DNA from: Pelargonium nanum
Lineage: Eukaryota; Streptophyta; Magnoliopsida; Geraniales; Geraniaceae
Assembly: GCA_036897485.1 (NCBI GenBank)
Contig: JAYMTF010000989.1
Coordinates: 1-27,512 of the forward strand
Length of the DNA stretch: 27,512 nucleotides
Direction of reading: 5' to 3'
The translations under genes were made by a program, and so were the position numbers. Below, piece by piece: positions 20,601 to 27,512 of this stretch. The first letter of the stretch is position 1. Each line of letters begins with the position of its first letter. The notes beneath the pieces are model-generated. The model ran no database searches. It was given only the letters and a program-made list of their open reading frames with translations, and had not been told where the DNA came from.

Positions 20601-22852
20601 CAAAACTGTAGATTAAGTTCCTGATGTGGTGTTATGGATTAGTTATTGACCTTAATTACTTTTTTTGAAATTCATACAAGAGTAATTGTCTTGTATGTGA
20701 TGAGTATTCACATTATCATTCACATGCAGGGCTATTGCACCGGGTTTTTTGGACAATGATATATTTCGCTTACAGACCCTACAACATGTAATGAGGATGA
20801 CGCGGACATGGGATTCGACTATGTCAATGATACCAAAAGGCGGGGATACTATTTGGGGTGGTCTTGATTGGTCACCAGAGGGTGGCTACGCCCCTAGAAA
20901 GAAAAAGCAAAAAAACAATGATAGCCAGACCGTCGGCCAAAATGAGACTCCAGTTCTGGCTTCTGAAACAAAGGATGTAAATTATGGAAGAATCATATCT
21001 TTTGGGAAAGATGTGGCTGAGGCTCGTTCATCTGAGTTTGAGAGGATTGACTTCAGGGTAAGAGTAAGACTACGTACATATTTATACTTGCAACAGAAAA
21101 ATAAAAATGCAACCCATTTTTGCTTAAGGAGTTCGAAAAGTGTTTCCTAAAGCCTAATGGTCACTTCCTAACATCAAAGAATACATATATATTTAATCAT
21201 CAAAGTAAAATATAAGCAAAGATTTTGGGGATTAGGTCCCGTCTCTAGTTGTATTGTATTACTGACCCATGTGCTCAAATATCTTTTTTAGTCAGCTTAA
21301 CAACAATATATTGTGCGGATGTTTTACAATATACTTTTAGTATGAATTTGTGCTAAAGAATAAAATCAGTCTTTTGGTTGTCCGTATATTGCTACATGCT
21401 TGATGTTGGTTTCATGGTCATTGTATTTACTCTTTTTTGTTGTTGTTATGTTCAGAACACTATTAGGACTCGCAGTGCTGCAAACATTACCTGTGGTGAT
21501 GTTTGGACAGAATACCACGAAATGGGAGTTGGGGGTATCCAAGCTATTGCAGAATATAAAGCTTACACTGCTGGAGAACTTGTGGATCTGCTTGATTTCG
21601 TTGCCCCAAGAATGTTGGCACGTGGTAGCGCTCATTTCTCTTACGGAATTGCTGATAACTTGGACGACCCAAAATACAAACACTACAAATATTGGTCGAA
21701 CCCCTTGGAGACTAAGTGAGAACCTCCAAACTTGGCTATTTCATATTCCTATAAGCGTTTATCTAAGGTCATTTGTCATGTTTGAATTATGACCTTTTGG
21801 TCATGAAAATGGCTTGAAATGGAATTCCATTCCCATCTGTTTTGGTCGGTAATTGATATTCATAATACTTGCTTATTTGGTATACAGCTCCTCTTCACTA
21901 ATCACTATGCATGCTTTGTGGAACTAAATGATAAGTTGGTGAGTATCAAAAGCATGAACTGATATGGCTTAAATGAGGGTGGATTAATTATATACATGTC
22001 TAGACTGTAGCCTGAACTTCTTACTGATATTTCAAGACCGCAAAGGTCGATTCTTCCAACGTTGCAAATTCTATCATTAAGAAAATGGCTTGTGCAAATG
22101 TTCAGATACGCCTTATTGATCTGAAGATAGTTCACTTTTTTTGAACTCCAACTTTCCATTTATTGTAGTGAATTCAGTTCACTATTTGATCAGTTTCTAT
22201 GAAATCTCAATCCATTTTTTAGGTCATTTTTGTTTTTCTGTTCAATGTGTTGTTTCGGTGCAACATCTCTGTCAGTTTGTGAGATAGCATCACATGAAAT
22301 TTTCTATTTGCAATGTTCAGTCATTTGATAACTCACTGTTTGACCACTGTTGACATATCACTCTTGTTCTGCAGATTACCAAAAGCGCCAGACATGGAAA
22401 TCTACTCTATGTATGGTGTTGGTATACAAACCGAAAGAGCTTATGTTTACAAGTTATCGTCTTCTCCCGAATGCTACATTCCATTTCAGATCGATACTTC
22501 TGCTGATGATGAAGATAGTGGCTTGAACGATGGAGTGTATTCTGTTGACGGGGACGAGACTGTCCCTGTCTTAAGTGCAGGCTTCATGTGTGCTAAAGCT
22601 TGGCGCGGAAAAACCAGATTCAATCCCTCGGGTATTCGAACTTACATTCGGGAGTATGATCATTCTCCTCCGGCCAATCTGCTAGAAGGTCGGGGCACTC
22701 AAAGTGGTGCTCATGTTGATATAATGGGGAATTTTGCGCTGATTGAGGATATTATGAGGGTCGCAGCTGGGGCTACCGGGGAAGATTTGGGAGGCGATCA
22801 AGTTTATTCTGACATCTTCAAGTGGTCTGATAAGATTGACTTGCCGCTATGA
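17626..22852 (+). CDS. PDAT1: Phospholipid:diacylglycerol acyltransferase 1 (PDAT), six coding exons, 684 aa
   Basis: Coding exons are 17626-18107, 19848-20070, 20164-20447, 20730-21057, 21456-21715 and 22375-22852 (TGA). They total 2055 nt with GT-AG introns and consistent phases. The enzyme transfers the sn-2 acyl group of phosphatidylcholine to diacylglycerol, giving triacylglycerol and lysophosphatidylcholine at the ER (family knowledge). The N-terminus 'MPLIRRKK', an acidic/basic cytosolic stretch and one membrane helix (~64-85, 'CCWFIGCVCVTWWLLLFLY') match PDAT1. The LCAT-like triad is visible as Ser266 in PHSMG, Asp586 in DGDETVP and His639 in SGAHVDIMG. 'GGLELWEGRQCAEGLFRKRL' (131-150) is also typical. 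Arabidopsis PDAT1 is about 670 aa, so length is normal. Exon 1 is much more GC-rich than exons 2-6. The central linker (KKKQKNN..., exon 4) is the least conserved part. No key residue is missing. Confidence 0.97.
18290..18955. repeat. Four-unit tandem repeat in PDAT1 intron 1, unit ~150-180 bp
   Basis: The word 'agaatggaaggaaatgg' or variants occurs at 18394, 18544, 18723 and 18885 (spacings 150, 179 and 162). Each unit carries, in order, 'ttgattaaagtgcagaaa', 'cttaccctttaaagatagag', 'gaggttggttgttgat', the marker word, 'ttaaaactaagcaatgg' and 'ttaattttgttaatag'. Copies differ by substitutions and small indels, so the array is not young. It lies inside intron 1 (18108-19847) and far from both splice sites. 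Confidence 0.88.
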
Positions 22853-22861
22853 TCTCAATTG

Positions 22862-24043
22862 GTATGTACTTAAACTCGTGTTTTTATCGTAGACAGCATA
22901 TCATTAGAATTCATCTGCAAACCGAAATATATTATTATATCCTTAACCTGAATTCCACAGAATTGCCGATTGTTGTGACTTTTGCATACACATTCTTTTG
23001 TTTTGCATTTGAACAACCGGTAACTTTATCGTTATTTCATATGCAAACCGAAACACTTTCTATCTCTGACCCAAATACCACTGAAATGCTGATACATTGT
23101 GATTTTGCATTCAAATTCTTTGACTTCGTATTTAACAGCCAGCAACTCTTTCTTCATTTTAGCAGCAAATCGAAAATCATTCTATGTTTACCCCAAATAC
23201 CGTGGAAATGTTGATATGTTGTGATTTTGCATTCTGATTCTTTCACTTTTTATGTATCAACCCGTAACCCCTATTTCTTTATTTCCTCTGCAAACCAAAA
23301 CAGTGCGTCTTTAACCCGAATACTACACAAATTGCTGGTATGTTATGAATTTGCATTCAAATTCATCACCTTCGCATTTAACATCCATCCAGCAACTCTT
23401 TCTTCATTTCATCTGCAAAGCGATACATAGTGGATCCTTAGCCCTAACACAAAATGTTGATTTGTTGTGATTTTGCATTCAAATTCTTTACCAACCAGAC
23501 ACTCTTTCTTCATTTCATCAGCAAACCGTAACATATTGGATCTTTAGCCCTAGCACAAAATGCTGGTATGTTGTGATTTTGCACTCAAATTTTCACTTCA
23601 CGTTTAACATCCAGCAACTCTTTTTTCATTTCATCTGCAAACCGAAGCATATTTTGGATCTTTAACCCTAAACCACACGAAACGCCGATATGTATAACAA
23701 CAATGGCAAGTCTTTCTTCATTTCATCCGCAAACCAAGAATACTACACGAAATGCTGATATGTTATGTTTGAACAACCCGTGACTCCTTCACTTCATCTA
23801 CAAACCGAAACATATTGGTAGCGTCTTGATTATAGTTTTTGTTCAATAACGAGAATGCTCAAAAAATTTTGATCATCAAAATGACTTCTCATTCGGTCAT
23901 TCCCATTCCAGATTCTCATTTTCGTTCCAATTTTTAATTCGCTGCCATTTTATATTCAAGCTGAATACCATAAAAATGTTGTGTTGTGATTTTGCAATCA
24001 AATCCTCACTTTTGGAGTGTAATTGTATCTTCTATTTTTGCAG
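22862..24043 (+). other. Probable intron in the PDAT1 3' UTR
   Basis: Nine bases after the stop codon the sequence reads 'attg|gtatgt', a good plant donor. At 24030-24043 it reads 'tcttctatttttgcag', a strong T-rich acceptor. The 1182 bp between them are AT-rich and consist mostly of a tandem array. A short exon would follow (24044 to about 24140). This is inferred from splice signals only. If unspliced, the region would simply be 3' UTR or intergenic DNA. Confidence 0.6.
22885..23830. repeat. Regular ~123-bp tandem array within the PDAT1 3'-UTR intron
   Basis: The shared core 'gttgtgattttgcattcaaa' has its central G at 22984, 23107, 23229, 23353, 23475 and 23581, giving spacings of 123, 122, 124, 122 and 106. 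More worn units follow near 23690 and 23760, and a lone core lies at about 23985. Each unit also has 'catccagcaactctttcttc', 'atttcatctgcaaaccgaaa', 'catattggatctttaaccc' and 'aaatgctgatat'. Open frames across the array are by-products of a period close to 41 codons. Confidence 0.92.
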
Positions 24044-24142
24044 GAAAATCCTTTTATGTGCACATAGACACAGTGGAGTCTATGGCTTTTGGACAAGGTG
24101 GATTTGTAATTTGTAACATTTCCTTTGATAATTATAATTGTG
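24044..24142 (+). other. Probable PDAT1 3'-UTR terminal exon
   Basis: It follows the putative acceptor at 24041-24043. It has no long frame and is T-rich towards the end ('tttgtaatttgtaacatttc', 'aattataattgtgaaatgt'), as plant polyadenylation regions are. It is followed by a genomic A-run at 24150-24160. The exact cleavage site is unknown. Confidence 0.45.
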
Positions 24143-24392
24143 AAATGTAAAAAAAAAAACAATCTCATTGTAATATTAATTTAATTACTCAGTTGTTTTT
24201 AGCAGCTTATGCCAAGGTATTAGCTGTTGACCTAGCAATTTGGGTTTTGGACCGGAGTAGAATTATTCCAAAAGCGATCCATGAGAGGTACCGGTTGTGG
24301 ATTTAGTTCATGGGTCATGTTAGATTGTAGGTTTTACTTATAAAATGTGTATGTGAGTATACCCGGTGATTCGGGCTGTAGTATCAAAATGG

Positions 24393-24494
24393 GCGGGTCA
24401 AAAAACACGTGTTTAATATTCCTCGTCACTTAGTGGGAAATGATAGGACTGATAAAAAGTTGCAAAATATGAAGGCGTGAGTTTTTTGGCCCGC
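24393..24494 (-). mobile_element. Small MITE with ~17-19 bp terminal inverted repeats
   Basis: The left end 'gcgggtcaaaaaacacg' (24393-24409) pairs with the right end 'cgtgagttttttggcccgc' (24476-24494), whose reverse complement is 'gcgggccaaaaaactcacg'. The 102-bp element is non-coding. Its reverse complement aligns with 6848-6975 in GIP1-like intron 9, so it is a family with at least two copies in this window. No clear target-site duplication was found, so the superfamily is not assigned. Confidence 0.65.
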
Positions 24495-24992
24495 ATTTGA
24501 ATTGTGATCTCTGTTGTTGAGATGCAGACCCACAATTTTATCATGTTGAAATCGACCTAGATATTTTTCTGAATGTAACCCAAGCTAAAAAAATATTGGT
24601 TGAAATTCGGATACCCTTAATAATAGCTGAAATTTCAAGTTTAATGTTAGGTTGAAAGGGCCTAACCTCTGCCCTAATCGCTACTTAGGTGCAATTTTGA
24701 GTTTACAGTATGAATGTACAAATTTGTTTGACTCAACTTGAGAATCAATCGGCCCTATGTGTTGTGTTACCTAGAGCACACAAAATCGTAGGTTAGATTT
24801 TAAGGAGTCAAAGACTCGAGTCGTCGTTTCTAATTAATTGCACTTAAAAGAAAATGTGAAATTAATTTCAGTAATTATGTGCAATAAGCTGTATAATTTT
24901 TTTCAATTCATAAATATTCTTTCTTTCTTAAAACAAATATTTAAATATTTTTTTATCAAAATATATAAATGCTCTTAATTTGACTCAATATG

Positions 24993-25131
24993 CAAATTTA
25001 TGTCTCAACTCGAAAAAAATGTGAGATCCAATTAATGGGACACAAAAGTATTGACAAACCATAATGAATCAAGATTCAAATTTATGTCTCAACTCGATAA
25101 ATGTGAAGCTCCAATTTATTGGGACACATAA
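24993..25131. repeat. 84-bp direct duplication
   Basis: 'caaatttatgtctcaactcg' occurs at 24993 and again at 25077. Both are followed by a related 'aaatgtga...ctccaatt...gggacaca' block of about 35 bp. Confidence 0.75.
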
Positions 25132-25641
25132 ATTGAACCGATCAATTTATGGGTCGGTTCAAGTTTGGGTTCCTTGAGAAAATTACTGGTTGGGTCGACC
25201 AAAACTATACATTTTGCAAGTAAAATTCGAAGTCAACTTACACTTGAAACCTATATGTAATAATTTGTACATTGTGATATAAACTAGGGTTTACAATTTG
25301 AATTTGAATGCGTTGTCATTCAAAACTTGATCCGCATTTTTTGCGGGTTTGGGTCGCTTAAATTTCACTCTACCTTCTTGAAGGTCGGATTATTTCAAAT
25401 AAATTGTGGGTCGGGATGAGCAAAGTTCTATAAACCCACACACTCTATAAGTAAACCGATCTGACATGCGACTTGAAACCTAAACAAACCTATCACTCTT
25501 TCGGGTTAGGTTTAGTTCAAAAAGCCTTAATCTGAATTTGAACCGTAGTATCCAACCATAAATTGGTCGGGTTCATGTTAATATCTAATCTAATATCTAA
25601 TATCTAATATATATATATAATTCTCAAGCACCACCCTAATT

Positions 25642-25659
25642 GAGTGACACGTGTCACTC
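25642..25659. repeat. Perfect 18-bp palindrome centred on a G-box
   Basis: 'gagtgacacgtgtcactc' is its own reverse complement and is centred on CACGTG. A partial copy, 'atgacatgtgtcactc', lies at about 25687-25702. It is intergenic and likely part of a repeat, not a promoter of a gene in this window. Confidence 0.7.
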
Positions 25660-26476
25660 TCAATTCTTCAATTCATATCCAAATGAATGACATGTGTCAC
25701 TCAATTTCACAATATATACGTATTTTTCAATTATAAAATTATTATTTAAAAGATATGAGATATTATTTAATCCTTAAAATATTATAAAGATTATCATCAT
25801 TTGATTATATTAGATTTATATTGAGATAAAACAAAATATTTAAATTAATTTCATAATTTTGGTTTTGCCTAACAACCTATATTAGGATAATTCCTCTTTT
25901 AAAAAAATAATTGTATGAACCTATTCTTTATTTATTTTAGTGTGGTAAATGAAAAATGATATGGTTTCATTTTGAGTTTCAATTTTATTTATTTATTAAG
26001 TGAATTAGTGTTTATAATACATATATCAGAAAAGGTGCTTCGTTTTATTTTATAAAGCTCAGTTCAACTATATTTATATGATTCCCCAATTATTCAATGT
26101 AACCATCGTAAATGGTAGACAAACATTTTTTTTTGTTAGTTGACAAGACTAATCCTTTTGCAAATAATTTTTTCAATTATTTAATTTTTGTGTGAAGATA
26201 AAACACATAAAAATATAATAATTATATATATAAACACCCCTCTCCTCATACTATACTTTCATTTTCATGAGAAGTGGTATGAATATTTTATGTACATATA
26301 ATTATAATGAATGAAAAATTATTATTTTAGTTAAATTTAGTAATTAATTTTAATATATTTGAATATAAATAAATAATTATTGAAAATTTGTTTCTTTTTG
26401 AATAAATATTCAAAATGATTCATCTTCATCTAATAAAATAAAATAGTTACCAATTAAAAGTACCTAATAATATAAA

Positions 26477-26625
26477 GTACCGGGTGGCTCATGCTCTACC
26501 TAAGTCATCAAGTTTTGTGTCGGGTATAGAGGGATGGTTGGGTCTCCAACCACCCATAGACGTATCTCAATTATTGTTATCGGAGATGGTTGCTAATTAA
26601 TAAAGTTATATGTACTCCATTAAAA
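26477..26625 (+). mobile_element. Short retroposon with 20-bp target-site duplication
   Basis: The flanks 26457-26476 and 26626-26645 are the same 20-bp word with a single mismatch (aaagtacc[t/a]aataatataaa). The 149-bp insert starts 'gtaccgggtggctcatgctc' and ends 'taataaagttatatgtactc' followed by a short A-run, as expected for a target-primed insertion. It may be a SINE or a strongly 5'-truncated LINE. Box-A/B-like words are too weak to decide. Confidence 0.7.
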
Positions 26626-27362
26626 AAAGTACCAAATAATATAAAATAATTATCACTTCCAATCATTTTATATATATATTTAATACATCTAAAAAAAATA
26701 TATAAAATCTAAGATGTATAAAATTTACCAAAAGTCTTATTTTTAACATTTTAAGATTGTTTAAATATTCAAGTTGATAACTGATAAAATATTTAAGCTT
26801 AATATGCACGGTTTTTATTTTTAATTAAATTGAAAATATAAAAGTCATGATGGTAAATTATTTTCTTATATTCGAAAAACACATACAAGTTTTTTCACTT
26901 TCATCCTTCAAAAAAATAATTTTCCTACCAAACTATCAAAATGTATTTGAATACAAACATGTCTCATTGATTTTTTTCTTTCTTGGAAGCAACACATCTC
27001 ATTTATTTTAGTTTATTTTAATATTGTTAATAACTTAGTATTTTGTAACTTTTGTTTTATTTTTTGTTATACATATACTATGTTGTAAAAATTGAGTGTA
27101 TCTCATATGCATTATTTTATACTATTTTTTTAAAAAAATTATACTATTTTATTTTAGACCAAATAAATCAATTATTTTTAATTTTAAAAATGAGTGTGGC
27201 CGGAGATCGTCATCTATTTCACTTCATAATTAAAATTGTAAATCAATTTATATAAGTTGATCAATAAATTCTAATCTTTTTATTAAGATTAAAAATCAGT
27301 ATACTTGAAGGAAATTTTACACACATATATTTATCTATATATAGAGAAAAATGATTTTTTTT

Positions 27363-27503
27363 TTAGGCTAAGCCCATCAATGAAGTGATGACACCTTATT
27401 AATTTTCATTTATACCGACCCAAGTGAACTAGTGGAAGCGGAGCAACCCTCAAATCCATGATTTTTAATAAAGTGTCATCATTTCATTATTGGCTTTGCC
27501 TAA
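27363..27503. mobile_element. MITE with ~36-bp terminal inverted repeats
   Basis: The left end 'ttaggctaagcccatcaatg' (from 27363) and the reverse complement of the right end, 'ttaggcaaagccaataatga' (from 27503 inwards), match over about 36 bp with about six differences, including the 'tgatgacac' block. Total length is 141 bp, with no coding capacity. The right flank runs out of the window 9 bp later, so no target-site duplication could be established. Confidence 0.75.
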
Positions 27504-27512
27504 TATATATAT

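Larger units (their letters stand above)
24145..25595. repeat. Intergenic DNA with dispersed-repeat fragments
   Basis: No gene is visible. It contains a small MITE (24393-24494), an 84-bp duplication (24993-25131), and at 25130-25600 repeated phrases ('gggtcggg', 'acttgaaacctaaa', 'ctataagtaaaccgatc') in two diverged tandem versions. Those phrases resemble the scattered family at 2770-3000 and 16800-17330. Confidence 0.45.
25596..27362. other. Very AT-rich intergenic DNA
   Basis: No gene is visible. It begins with a run of 'tctaatatctaatatc' and TA repeats. It contains an 18-bp palindrome at 25642-25659 and a short retroposon at 26477-26625. The remainder is A/T-rich with only chance frames. 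The ragged repeats at the left border could mark the edge of an old Helitron-like or other insertion, but no diagnostic end was found. Confidence 0.45.

Noticed and set aside
22849..23430. Plus-strand frames of 121 and 69 codons after PDAT1
   Set aside because: They run through the ~123-bp array, whose period is near a multiple of three and so keeps frames open. Composition is not protein-like and they lie after the PDAT1 stop.
22885..23830. A CRISPR-like array
   Set aside because: Whole ~123-bp units repeat with gradual divergence; there are no short identical repeats separated by unique spacers, and the DNA is plant nuclear.
25596..26700. A Helitron
   Set aside because: The TA-rich left border is suggestive, but no 3' hairpin followed by CTRR could be found.

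Overview
The window is plant nuclear DNA, almost certainly from a eudicot. It is AT-rich and carries two intron-rich genes with GT-AG introns, tRNA-derived SINEs, a decayed plant LINE, a Stowaway-type MITE and other small inverted-repeat elements. The exact taxon cannot be read from it. All exon joins were placed by eye from reading frame, splice signals and remembered family sequence; no alignment or transcript was available.

Layout. 1-6405: transposon-derived and simple-repeat DNA (subterminal-type repeats, a broken LINE RNase H end, two SINEs, two unexplained fold-backs, degenerate tandem repeats, and two short coding-like fragments of unknown origin). 6406-14905, minus strand: a complete ten-exon gene for a GBF-interacting protein 1-like protein (917 aa). 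Its first domain is the UBA-like GIP1 N-terminal domain, and its long C-terminal part is Ser/Gln/Pro/Met-rich. 14906-17625: the shared upstream region of two divergent genes. 17626-22852, plus strand: a complete six-exon PDAT1 gene (684 aa), followed by a probable intron in the 3' UTR and a short terminal exon near 24044-24140. 24145-27512: very AT-rich intergenic DNA with small MITEs, a short retroposon with a 20-bp target-site duplication, and dispersed repeats.

The two genes have unrelated jobs. PDAT1 makes triacylglycerol at the ER by moving an acyl group from phosphatidylcholine to diacylglycerol. The GIP1-like protein belongs to a family linked to G-box bZIP factors and is probably an intrinsically disordered adaptor. 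They are head to head about 2.7 kb apart, with no evidence of a shared promoter.

The most unusual pattern is local tandem duplication in both genes. There is a 17-residue repeat amplified to six copies inside GIP1-like exon 3, a ~270-285 bp array in GIP1-like intron 1 that runs into the splice donor, a ~150-180 bp four-unit array in PDAT1 intron 1, and a strikingly regular ~123-bp array inside the putative PDAT1 3'-UTR intron. I saw no rRNA, tRNA gene, CRISPR array or intact autonomous transposon, and no convincing undescribed multi-gene system.
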